5,178 bases of DNA from Nitrososphaerales archaeon TH703 (GTDB taxonomy: Archaea > Thermoproteota > Nitrososphaeria > Nitrososphaerales > Nitrososphaeraceae). Location of the stretch: contig JAATVL010000033.1 in NCBI GenBank assembly GCA_014523525.1, positions 1-5,178 on the forward strand, in the 5' to 3' direction. Numbering within the stretch: the stretch's first letter is position 1; the number at the start of each line of letters is the position of its first letter. The position numbers and the translations under genes are program-made. The notes below the pieces were generated by a model, which worked only from the letters and a program-made list of their open reading frames with translations, had not been told where the DNA came from and searched no databases. Positions 1 through 5,178 of the stretch are shown here, one piece after another.

Positions 1-189
1 TACATAAGTTAGAGTATGTCCTTTCTGTATTAAATATCGTCTTAAAACATCAAAAACAACTATAGTTCTTGCATGTCCAATATGACAGTCGTCGTACACA
101 GTGATGCCACAGACATAGATCCTAATCTTATTGTCTTTTTTTGTAACAATCTCTTCAAGAGTATCAGAAAGTCTGTTATATATTTTCAA
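1..189 (-). CDS. cysS: Cysteinyl-tRNA synthetase, N-terminal fragment (runs off left edge)
   Basis: This cytoplasmic class I aminoacyl-tRNA synthetase charges tRNA-Cys with cysteine using ATP. Only the first 63 codons are present; the gene continues past base 1. The visible protein begins LKIYNRLSDT and contains the family signature YVCGITVYDDCHIGHART, with the HIGH ATP-binding motif at residues 36-39. The Cys at residue 27 matches the position of the first catalytic zinc ligand in known CysRS enzymes. The segment VVFDVLRRYL that follows is also typical. The start is TTG at 189-187: the frame is closed by a stop at 207-205, no ATG or GTG lies between, and family members begin with nearly the same LKI(Y/F)N residues. 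It lies 40 bases downstream of the Rieske gene on the same strand. The identification is very secure, although the zinc-binding remainder and KMSKS loop are outside the window. Confidence 0.93.
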   Translation of the reverse strand, partial: MKIYNRLSDTLEEIVTKKDNKIRIYVCGITVYDDCHIGHARTIVVFDVLRRYLIQKGHTLTYV

Positions 190-216
190 ATTAAAACTAA
201 GAATTTATGAAGACTA

Positions 217-229
217 GTTAATAATAAAT
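217..229 (-). promoter_or_regulatory. Possible TATA-like element before cysS
   Basis: On the minus strand the gap between the Rieske stop and the cysS TTG reads AATTTATTATTAAC, an AT-rich stretch centred about 34 bases before the start codon. That spacing would give a short or absent leader. It is weak evidence because the whole gap is AT-rich, and cysS could equally be co-transcribed with the Rieske gene. Confidence 0.28.
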
Positions 230-535
230 TCAAACATCTATGTAGATATCTTTTCCCTTTAAATCAATTTTATAGGTTTTTAATTTAACTCCCTCAAGAT
301 AATCCAATAATTCTCCAGTTCGTACATTATAATGCCATGAATGTAACGGACATTCCACCACTTCGCCATCTACTCTACCTGGTGCAAGTGAACCATCCTG
401 ATGTCTACACAAGGCTTCTATAGCATAAAATTTTCCTTTTGTTCGAAAAATAGCAATTCTAATTCCGCTTAAATTTACTTCCTTTCCAGTTTTCTTGTCA
501 AACTCCTCAATACTTGCAGCACGCATCCAAGTCAT
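230..535 (-). CDS. Small Rieske [2Fe-2S] ferredoxin-like protein
   Basis: This 101-residue soluble protein consists of a single Rieske domain. Both cluster-binding boxes are intact: C43-R-H45 and C62-P-L-H65, the second inside ECPLHSWHYNVRTGE. Two Cys and two His would hold a [2Fe-2S] cluster. There is no signal peptide or membrane helix, so it is a cytoplasmic electron carrier or subunit and not the membrane-anchored bc1/b6f type. The length matches stand-alone proteins resembling the ferredoxins of aromatic dioxygenases or the NirD subunit of nitrite reductase. No oxygenase or reductase is visible nearby, so its partner is unknown. The ATG at 535-533 gives MTWMRAASIEEF, which fits the family's usual start (an aromatic residue, then an R-x-A-S-like strand); an internal ATG three codons later is less likely. 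It sits 60 bases downstream of ahcY and 40 bases upstream of cysS. Confidence 0.93.
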   Translation of the reverse strand: MTWMRAASIEEFDKKTGKEVNLSGIRIAIFRTKGKFYAIEALCRHQDGSLAPGRVDGEVVECPLHSWHYNVRTGELLDYLEGVKLKTYKIDLKGKDIYIDV

Positions 536-558
536 GATTAGTTTTAAAGTTTCAATCT

Positions 559-570
559 CTTATAAAATAT
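559..570 (-). promoter_or_regulatory. Probable TATA box for the Rieske gene
   Basis: The minus strand here reads ATATTTTATAAG. The core TTTTATA is centred about 29 bases before the A of the Rieske ATG, the spacing expected for an archaeal TATA box driving a leaderless or nearly leaderless mRNA. This suggests the gene can be transcribed independently of ahcY. It was judged by eye and no transcript data are available. Confidence 0.42.
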
Positions 571-595
571 TATGCATGATTTATTGCTTGAAAGT

Positions 596-1813
596 TCAGT
601 AGGATTTCGCGTATTTTATCTGAAGCTGTGTCAGTCTATCAATACTTATTCCCAAATATTTTATGGATAACTTTGCTACATTAGAGTCTATATTTTCCGG
701 TACAGAATAAACTTTGTTCTGCATTTTTTTATGATTTCTAAAAACATGTATTATAGAGAGGAGCTGATTTGCAAAAGACATCGCCATTACTTCTGGAGGA
801 TTCCCCTCAGCACCTACTAAATTAACAACTCTACCCTTTGAGAGAAGGAAAATTTTTTTCCCGTGAATGTGGAAACAGTCCAAATACGGTTTAATTTGGA
901 AATTCTCTTTTGAATTTAAAAATAATTTATCCACTTCTATTTCATTGTCAAAATGTCCGGCATTTGCAAGTATCGCTCCATTTTTCATTTTTCTAAAATG
1001 TTTTTCTGAAATTACATTTTTTTGTCCTGTGCAAGTGATAAAAATATCTCCCTTGTCTACGACCTCAATAATTTTTCTTACTTGGTAACCATCCATATAT
1101 GCTTCAAGTGCCCTAAGGGGATCAACCTCAACAACAGTAACAATAGCACCCAGGCCTTTAGCTCTAGATGCAACGCCTTTACCCACATATCCATAGCCAC
1201 ATATAACTATGTGTTTACCCGCGATAAGAACATTGGTCAGTTTGATAATAGCCATTAGCGTACTTTGCCCTGTTCCATATCGATTATCAAATAGATGTTT
1301 AGTACGAGCCTCGTTAACACCAATAATAGGATACAGCAACTTTCCCTTTTCTTCCAACGCTCTTAGTCTTGTGATTCCAGATGTTGTTTCTTCAGTTCCC
1401 CCCAATATCCCCTGAATTTTCTTGTTGTGTGCCATTATGTGAAGATTTGATCCATCATCGGTCAGTACTTGAGGCGCTGTTTCTAAAACTTGTTTTATAT
1501 TATCAAAATATTCCCTTTCAGTTTCATCCTTCCACGCATAAACCTTGACCCCCTTTGATGATAGAAATGCTGCTATATCCTCTTGTACCGATAATGGATT
1601 TGCAGAGCAGAGAGAAACTTTCGATCCTAATTTGATCGCGGCTATTACCAAAACAGAAGTCTCCTTTGTCACATGTAGCGAAAGACCGAGTCTCAGGCCT
1701 TTTAATGGCTTGTGCTCAATTTTTTCATTAACTAATGTATTTATGATACCCATACGAGAGCATGCCCATTCCCATGATTTTTCCCCATTAGCAATTAGTT
1801 CGATATTTTTCAT
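596..1813 (-). CDS. ahcY: S-adenosylhomocysteine hydrolase, divergent form
   Basis: This 405-residue NAD-dependent cytoplasmic enzyme would split S-adenosylhomocysteine into homocysteine and adenosine, relieving product inhibition of methyltransferases. The length fits the short archaeal/thermophilic form that lacks the C-terminal extension of eukaryotic enzymes. Residues equivalent to the human catalytic and NAD set are present: H47 in LHVTKET, D120 in DDG, E142 with T143/T144 in TEETTSG, N167, K172, D176 and N177 in TKHLFDNRYGTGQS, the Rossmann motif GYGYVG at 206-211, E229 in EVD, and H287-F288 in GHFDNEI. Departures stand out: the near-invariant GHP is GNP (N338, human H353), the Asp of DDGxDL is N123, and PLSTQDD-like is PLSVQED. 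It is therefore an active-looking but divergent member, perhaps a paralogue or an enzyme with altered nucleoside preference. It is transcribed divergently from metG and heads the row leading to the Rieske gene and cysS. ATG at 1813. Confidence 0.9.
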   Translation of the reverse strand: MKNIELIANGEKSWEWACSRMGIINTLVNEKIEHKPLKGLRLGLSLHVTKETSVLVIAAIKLGSKVSLCSANPLSVQEDIAAFLSSKGVKVYAWKDETEREYFDNIKQVLETAPQVLTDDGSNLHIMAHNKKIQGILGGTEETTSGITRLRALEEKGKLLYPIIGVNEARTKHLFDNRYGTGQSTLMAIIKLTNVLIAGKHIVICGYGYVGKGVASRAKGLGAIVTVVEVDPLRALEAYMDGYQVRKIIEVVDKGDIFITCTGQKNVISEKHFRKMKNGAILANAGHFDNEIEVDKLFLNSKENFQIKPYLDCFHIHGKKIFLLSKGRVVNLVGAEGNPPEVMAMSFANQLLSIIHVFRNHKKMQNKVYSVPENIDSNVAKLSIKYLGISIDRLTQLQIKYAKSY

Positions 1814-1835
1814 CTGGCTAATAACACTGAATCAA

Positions 1836-1846
1836 TATGTTATAAC
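1836..1846 (-). promoter_or_regulatory. Probable TATA box for ahcY
   Basis: The minus strand reads GTTATAACATA, with its core centred about 28 bases before the A of the ahcY ATG. This spacing matches an archaeal TATA box with transcription starting at or a few bases before the start codon. No Shine-Dalgarno sequence is visible in front of the ATG. Confidence 0.42.
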
Positions 1847-1853
1847 TGATTAG

Positions 1854-1867
1854 CGATAAGAATATCG
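1854..1867. promoter_or_regulatory. Small inverted repeat in the ahcY/metG divergent promoter region
   Basis: CGATA and TATCG form a perfect 5-base inverted repeat around AGAA. It lies just upstream of the proposed ahcY TATA box and within the 154-base region shared by two divergent promoters. This is where a regulator's operator could sit, but a repeat this short can easily arise by chance. The rest of the region (1868-1930) is AT-rich and shows only two copies of CATGAAA (1879-1885 and 1911-1917, 32 bases apart). Confidence 0.2.
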
Positions 1868-1930
1868 AAAATCATACGCATGAAAAATAAATACCATTTT
1901 CACTTTTTGTCATGAAACTGGTTAATTCAG

Positions 1931-1942
1931 ATAGTTTTAATC
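1931..1942 (+). promoter_or_regulatory. Probable TATA-like element for metG-nadM
   Basis: ATAGTTTTAATC is the AT-rich element nearest the expected distance: its TTTTAA core is centred about 30 bases before the GTG start of metG. It overlaps the in-frame TAA (1938-1940) that limits the upstream extent of the metG frame. It implies a leader of only a few bases. Confidence 0.38.
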
Positions 1943-1967
1943 TCTCATCGTCATCACTGACTCTGCT

Positions 1968-3635
1968 GTGCGAAATTCCAATAGAAACAGTGTAATAATA
2001 ACGAGTGCGCTTCCGTATGCAAATGGAGAGATACACCTCGGTCACATTTCTTCTACTTATCTGCCTGCAGATATATTTCGAAGGTTTCTAAAACTAAATG
2101 GAGTAGAAGTATATCACCTGTGTGCATCAGATGATTTTGGTACGCCCGTACTTATTGAAACTGAAAAAAAGAGGACGAAACCAGAATTGTATGTAAAATA
2201 CTGGCATGATAAAGACATTGATGATTTTAATTCAGTGGGCATAGTTTTCGATTCTTTTTCACAAACGAGCTCAGAAACGAATAGAATGTTTGTCCAGTAT
2301 GTCTTCAATGTATTAAAAAAAAGGAGGCTTGTTTATGAAAAGGAAGTTGTACAATATTATTGCGAAAAAGATTTGAAATTTCTGCCAGACCGCTACGTAA
2401 TCGGAAAATGTCCTTATTGTGGTGCAGAGGATCAGTATTCTGATCTGTGTGAAAAATGTGGAAGAATCCCCGAAAAGATACTAGATCCAAGGTGTGCTAT
2501 TTGTGGAATGCCACCAGTCAAAAAAAAGAGCAACCACTACTTTTTCAAGCTATCCAATTTTGAAGATGTTCTTGAAAAGTGGTTAAAGGAAAACAAACTA
2601 CTTCAACAAGATGTCAAAAAATATGTCCTCAACTGGATTGTAGAAGGTCTCCAAGACTGGGATATAACAAGAGATATTTCTTGGGGGGTGAATATACCTA
2701 TTACTGGTAATGAGAAAAAAGATAAAGTATTCTATGGGTGGTTCGATAATCATTTATGTTATATTTCCTCTCTTATTGAACTATTAGGCGATGTAAATAA
2801 AGCAAAAGAAATATGGAATAGTTCTAAAATATATCATTTTATTGGAAAAGATATTGTTTACCATCATTACCTTTTCTTACCAGCAATTAGAATGGGTATA
2901 AATGAAGAATACAAATTGCCGGATCTCATCCCAACACGTGGACATCTTATGCTTCAGAATAATAAAATCTCAAAGAGCAGGAATTGGTATATTGGGTTAA
3001 GGGAGTTTGTAAATCTCTTTCAAGCAGATTATCTTCGGTTTTACATAGCATCAATTTGCAGCTACTCTCAAGATGATATCAACTTTGATTGGAATGATTT
3101 CGAAAAAAAAATAAACAATGAATTAATAGCAAATATTGGAAACTTTGTAAATAGAACATTAACTTTCATTAAAAAATATTTTCGCAATGTGATACCGAAT
3201 CCAAATGAGTACGATGAGGCAGATAGAAAATCATTGGCAGAAATAGAAAGTATAGGTAACACAGTTGGTGGCTTTATTTTAGGTAACGAAATTGATAAGG
3301 CATTAAAAAACATTCTGAGTTTTTCCTCAAGGTTTAATCAATACTTTCAGAAAAAGGAACCTTGGAAAAAGCCTGAACAATCAGCTGCCACACTTTTTAT
3401 TTCAATTAACGCCGTACGGTCTCTCTCCATATTACTTGCTCCGTTCATACCATTTTCGGTCGAAGAAGTTTGGAAACAAATGTCGTTGGAAGGTAGCATT
3501 TACGAACAGAGTTGGAAGACAATTGGATCAATACTGTTGAAGCCAGGTCATAAATTAGGAGATATTGAACCAATCTTCAAGAAGGTCGACACAGATAAGA
3601 TAAAAGAGCAGGAAAATAAACTAAATAATAGTTAA
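1968..3635 (+). CDS. metG: Methionyl-tRNA synthetase (archaeal type, no C-terminal tRNA-binding domain)
   Basis: This 555-residue cytoplasmic class I synthetase attaches methionine to initiator and elongator tRNA-Met. The N-terminal Rossmann half has SALPYANGEIHLGH with the HIGH-type motif HLGH at 23-26. The inserted zinc domain has three CxxC pairs at C148/C151, C161/C164 and C176/C179, as in archaeal enzymes. W258-F-D260 and FIGKDIVYHH (291-300) form part of the methionine pocket, and K333-ISKS is the KMSKS-type loop. The helical anticodon-binding domain follows from about residue 380 (KINNELIANIGNFVNRTL). The protein stops after a charged linker (KKVDTDKIKEQENK), where a C-terminal EMAPII/Trbp111-like domain often begins in other species, so that domain is absent or encoded separately. 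The GTG start is preferred because the frame closes at 1938-1940, no ATG lies between, and few residues precede the first strand. nadM follows two bases after the stop. Confidence 0.95.
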   Translation: MRNSNRNSVIITSALPYANGEIHLGHISSTYLPADIFRRFLKLNGVEVYHLCASDDFGTPVLIETEKKRTKPELYVKYWHDKDIDDFNSVGIVFDSFSQTSSETNRMFVQYVFNVLKKRRLVYEKEVVQYYCEKDLKFLPDRYVIGKCPYCGAEDQYSDLCEKCGRIPEKILDPRCAICGMPPVKKKSNHYFFKLSNFEDVLEKWLKENKLLQQDVKKYVLNWIVEGLQDWDITRDISWGVNIPITGNEKKDKVFYGWFDNHLCYISSLIELLGDVNKAKEIWNSSKIYHFIGKDIVYHHYLFLPAIRMGINEEYKLPDLIPTRGHLMLQNNKISKSRNWYIGLREFVNLFQADYLRFYIASICSYSQDDINFDWNDFEKKINNELIANIGNFVNRTLTFIKKYFRNVIPNPNEYDEADRKSLAEIESIGNTVGGFILGNEIDKALKNILSFSSRFNQYFQKKEPWKKPEQSAATLFISINAVRSLSILLAPFIPFSVEEVWKQMSLEGSIYEQSWKTIGSILLKPGHKLGDIEPIFKKVDTDKIKEQENKLNNS

Positions 3636-3637
3636 AA

Positions 3638-4204
3638 TTGGCCAAATCAGGATTAATGGTAGGAAGATTTCAGCCATTTCATAATGGTCATCTCAACCTT
3701 GCCGATCAAATATTAGATGACTGTGAAGAACTGATAATTGCTATAGGTAGCTCTCAGTTTAACTATACATTTACAAATCCATTTACGGCAGGCGAGCGAA
3801 TTTACTTCATTCATGATTCATTAGCGCAAGCAAAAATTGATCTTAAAAGGGTATACATTGTGCCAATCTTAAATTTAGAAAATAATGCAATTTGGGTTCA
3901 ACATCTAAGATCTATGTTACCTAAGTTTGATACTATATACTCTGGTAACAAATTTGTATTGGAGCTTTTGTCCCGTAGTTCTGAAACCTTCGATGTTCGC
4001 ACTCCTAAATTTTATGACGAAATTAACTGTAATGGAACCAACATTAGGATGAATATTGTTATGGACAAAGAGTGGAAAGATTATGTACCAAGTGCAGTAT
4101 ATCGCATAATTTCAGAGCTTGACGGAACACACAGGATAAAAGTCCTGTTTGAAAGTCAGAGAGATGGAGCTGATGATATTAAACAATATCCCGACATAAA
4201 ATAA
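3638..4204 (+). CDS. nadM: Nicotinamide-nucleotide adenylyltransferase, archaeal NadM type
   Basis: This 188-residue cytoplasmic enzyme joins NMN and ATP to make NAD and pyrophosphate, the step at which de novo and salvage routes meet. The N-terminus GLMVGRFQPFHNGH carries the nucleotidyltransferase HxGH motif (H15, H18). PFTAGER at 48-54, the NAxWV segment with W86, YSGN at 101-104 and NGTNIR at 132-137 (the counterpart of the ISSTxxR-like ATP loop) all match archaeal NMNATs in order and spacing. The TTG at 3638 is chosen over the ATG at 3656 because the latter would leave only MVGRFQ and delete the first beta strand; known archaeal proteins have six or so residues before the matching position. 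The start lies two bases after the metG TAA with no clear Shine-Dalgarno, so expression probably depends on translation of metG. The final ~15 residues are polar and look unconserved. Confidence 0.95.
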   Translation: MAKSGLMVGRFQPFHNGHLNLADQILDDCEELIIAIGSSQFNYTFTNPFTAGERIYFIHDSLAQAKIDLKRVYIVPILNLENNAIWVQHLRSMLPKFDTIYSGNKFVLELLSRSSETFDVRTPKFYDEINCNGTNIRMNIVMDKEWKDYVPSAVYRIISELDGTHRIKVLFESQRDGADDIKQYPDIK

Positions 4205-4215
4205 TTAAAGAATAA
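4203..4215 (+). promoter_or_regulatory. Possible TATA-like element before the zinc-ribbon gene
   Basis: The A-rich stretch AATTAAAGAATAAA directly follows the nadM stop and is centred about 25 bases before the ATG at 4234. The spacing fits an archaeal TATA box for a leaderless mRNA. The sequence is not a strong consensus, and read-through from metG-nadM is equally possible. Confidence 0.28.
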
Positions 4216-4233
4216 AATGCATCATGATATCCC

Positions 4234-4362
4234 ATGACAAAAGGACTAAGGGCTTGTCCAGTTTGCAAGAACTGTGGAGCCAAAAAATTTTCAGTAGTTT
4301 CAAATAAGAACAGTACTGTAATCCTCGAATGCAAGAACTGTCTAGTTAGAATTGTAGTTTGA
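4234..4362 (+). CDS. 42-residue zinc-ribbon microprotein
   Basis: This short frame encodes MTKGLRACPVCKNCGAKKF, then a link rich in Ser, Val and Asn, then the segment ILECKNCLVRIVV before a TGA. It has a C8-x2-C11-x2-C14 group followed by a C33-x2-C36 knuckle, the layout of a zinc ribbon with a beta hairpin between two knuckles. The extra Cys at 11 or 14 leaves open which pair binds metal. The start is the first ATG after an in-frame stop at 4225-4227. The protein is basic and has no membrane segment. Stand-alone ribbons of this size in archaea are often nucleic-acid or protein binding, but the function here is unknown. It lies 29 bases after nadM on the same strand. The paired cysteines, which a random frame would rarely have, are the main support for it being a real gene. 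Confidence 0.72.
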   Translation: MTKGLRACPVCKNCGAKKFSVVSNKNSTVILECKNCLVRIVV

Positions 4363-4370
4363 TACTAGTC

Positions 4371-4428
4371 CCTTGTTTTATTTAAGTCAAATGGAATTAG
4401 ATGGCATATATCTATAAGCGCTATCTAA
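4371..4428 (+). terminator. Probable termination region after the metG-nadM-zinc-ribbon row
   Basis: Nine bases after the zinc-ribbon stop comes the T-rich run TTGTTTTATTT (4373-4383), the kind of U tract that ends archaeal transcripts. It is followed by an inverted repeat: TTAGATGGC (4397-4405) pairs with GCTATCTAA (4420-4428), including one G-U pair, around a 14-base loop. More T-rich sequence follows (CTTTAATTTAATTCTT, 4434-4449). Any of these could terminate rightward transcription. Confidence 0.4.
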
Positions 4429-4499
4429 ATAGTCTTTAATTTAATTCTTAGTTACGTTATACTATCGATGAATAACAATGGGTGTGTCTGTTACACAAC

Positions 4500-4531
4500 T
4501 AAAAGATTTTATTTAATGTTGTAATCTTTTA
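4500..4531. terminator. Inverted repeat between convergent genes, possible terminator of the leftward membrane-protein gene
   Basis: TAAAAGATT (4500-4508) and AATCTTTTA (4523-4531) form a perfect 9-base inverted repeat with a 14-base loop. It lies 58 bases beyond the stop of the leftward gene and between convergent genes. The arms end in A/T runs, giving U-rich ends on both strands, so it could act in either direction. A smaller inverted repeat TGTGT/ACACA (4483-4497) lies just to its left. No gene is supported in the rest of 4363-4588. Confidence 0.35.
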
Positions 4532-4588
4532 ATTTCGTTACTACAATCTTCATACAAAATCCAATTTAAAATTCTTCGTTTAGTGCCA

Positions 4589-5178
4589 TCAATATTTACT
4601 CTTGGGTTTAGACTTTTGGTAAACCTCTGTAAGTACCTCGTGTAAAATCTCTCTTGCATTCTCAACATCCATATCATCAACCAATCCATGTAAAGCCTCT
4701 TTCACATTCTCCTTCTTAAAACTACTATCTTTCTCTAATGAGCGAGTACGTTTATCGATAGACTTGTAGTCTTTCATCAGTTGCTTTTCCATCTCGCTCA
4801 CTCCAATTGTCTTAAGAAGGCTCATTTGACTCATTGCACTCCTATAAAATTCCATTCGCAGTTCTTTATCTCGTGCTACAAGTCTTGCAGAAAGAAGGAT
4901 ACCAGTAAATAACAAATATGAGCCCATCGGCATAAATGAGACAGTTACAACGCCAAATGGTGGATATGTAGCATACAGTAATGTGTCTATTTCTATAGAA
5001 CCATAAAGAATTGCCATACCAATAGCACAGATCAACAGGTACTTTTGCATCTCATGTTTTGTAACTAATGTGCAGGCAGCCAAGAAGACCAGACTGAAAA
5101 GTAAAGCGCCAATTTGTTTTGTGGCACTGAAAATTATAACATTCAGTACTCCGTATAAAACGGGAGATGAAACAACAA
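4589..5178 (-). CDS. Multi-pass membrane protein with long charged cytoplasmic tail (N-terminus beyond right edge)
   Basis: The frame is open from the right edge to the TGA at 4591-4589, giving 195 visible residues. A TTG at 5083 is not the true start, since the upstream codons keep encoding hydrophobic sequence (residues VVSSPVLYGVLNVIIFSA and onward). Four membrane segments can be placed at about 5-18, 21-38, 46-64 and 74-99. They are followed at 100-110 by RLVARDKELR, a positively charged end that suggests the tail is cytoplasmic. The tail (about 101-195) is hydrophilic and helix-prone, rich in Lys and Glu, with MEKQLMKDYKSIDKRTRSLEKD resembling a short coiled coil, and ends in KSKPKSKY. 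The loop ATYPPFGVV between the third and fourth segments is distinctive. I recognise no named family; a membrane sensor or signalling protein is one guess. No enzymatic motif is visible. Confidence 0.82.
   Translation of the reverse strand, partial: VVSSPVLYGVLNVIIFSATKQIGALLFSLVFLAACTLVTKHEMQKYLLICAIGMAILYGSIEIDTLLYATYPPFGVVTVSFMPMGSYLLFTGILLSARLVARDKELRMEFYRSAMSQMSLLKTIGVSEMEKQLMKDYKSIDKRTRSLEKDSSFKKENVKEALHGLVDDMDVENAREILHEVLTEVYQKSKPKSKY

Noticed and set aside
867..1853. Several open frames of 68-102 codons antisense to ahcY
   Set aside because: They overlap a strongly supported gene, have no domain features and look like low-complexity shadows of it.
1814..1967. SAM- or SAH-sensing riboswitch in front of ahcY or metG
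   Set aside because: The proposed promoters leave almost no leader RNA, and no extended helix arrangement is visible.
2114..3313. Open frames of 61-81 codons antisense to metG
   Set aside because: They lie wholly within a well-supported synthetase gene and show no motifs of their own.
4468..4524. An 18-codon frame starting MNNNGCVCYTT with an AT-rich element about 26 bases upstream
   Set aside because: It is too short and has no recognisable motif beyond a CxC. It also overlaps the inverted repeat proposed as a terminator.
4363..4588. A tRNA gene or CRISPR array in the largest intergenic region
   Set aside because: There is no cloverleaf with a TTCRANNY-type T arm and there are no regularly spaced direct repeats; only simple inverted repeats are present.
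5081..5083. TTG as the start codon of the right-hand membrane protein
   Set aside because: The frame stays open to the window edge, and the 31 codons upstream encode further hydrophobic membrane-like sequence, so the true start lies outside.
1..5178. Mobile element, integrase or attachment site
   Set aside because: No transposase-like or integrase-like frame, terminal inverted repeats or target duplications are visible; most genes are housekeeping.

Overview
The window looks archaeal and most likely comes from an AT-rich member of the Thaumarchaeota/Nitrososphaeria. The reasons are: an archaeal-type methionyl-tRNA synthetase with three CxxC zinc pairs; an archaeal-type (NadM) NMN adenylyltransferase; a short archaeal-length S-adenosylhomocysteine hydrolase; a free-standing 42-residue zinc-ribbon protein; and AT-rich TATA-like elements about 25-30 bases before start codons with no clear Shine-Dalgarno sequence. 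The phylum is inferred from protein character and was not tested by any search.

Left part (1-1813, minus strand). Reading in the direction of transcription, a divergent S-adenosylhomocysteine hydrolase (ahcY) is followed by a small Rieske [2Fe-2S] protein and then by the N-terminal part of cysteinyl-tRNA synthetase (cysS), which runs off the left edge. Gaps are 60 and 40 bases. Each gap holds an AT-rich TATA-like stretch, so the genes may be transcribed together, separately, or both.

Middle (1814-1967) is a 154-base divergent promoter region. From it metG (GTG start) and nadM (TTG start, two bases after the metG stop) run rightwards as a tight pair. A tiny zinc-ribbon gene (4234-4362) follows.

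Right part (4363-5178). A 226-base convergent intergenic region carries two hairpin-forming inverted repeats and T-rich tracts. It is followed by the C-terminal part of a multi-pass membrane protein on the minus strand, whose N-terminus lies beyond the right edge.

Functionally the neighbourhood centres on sulfur amino acids and their cofactors. AhcY breaks down the product of SAM-dependent methylation and uses bound NAD. NadM makes NAD. MetRS and CysRS consume methionine and cysteine. The link is suggestive, but most of these are housekeeping genes. I found no convincing new multi-gene system. The most distinctive points are the substituted nucleobase-pocket residues in AhcY, the MetRS without a C-terminal tRNA-binding domain, the zinc-ribbon microprotein, and the uncharacterised membrane protein with a long charged helical tail.
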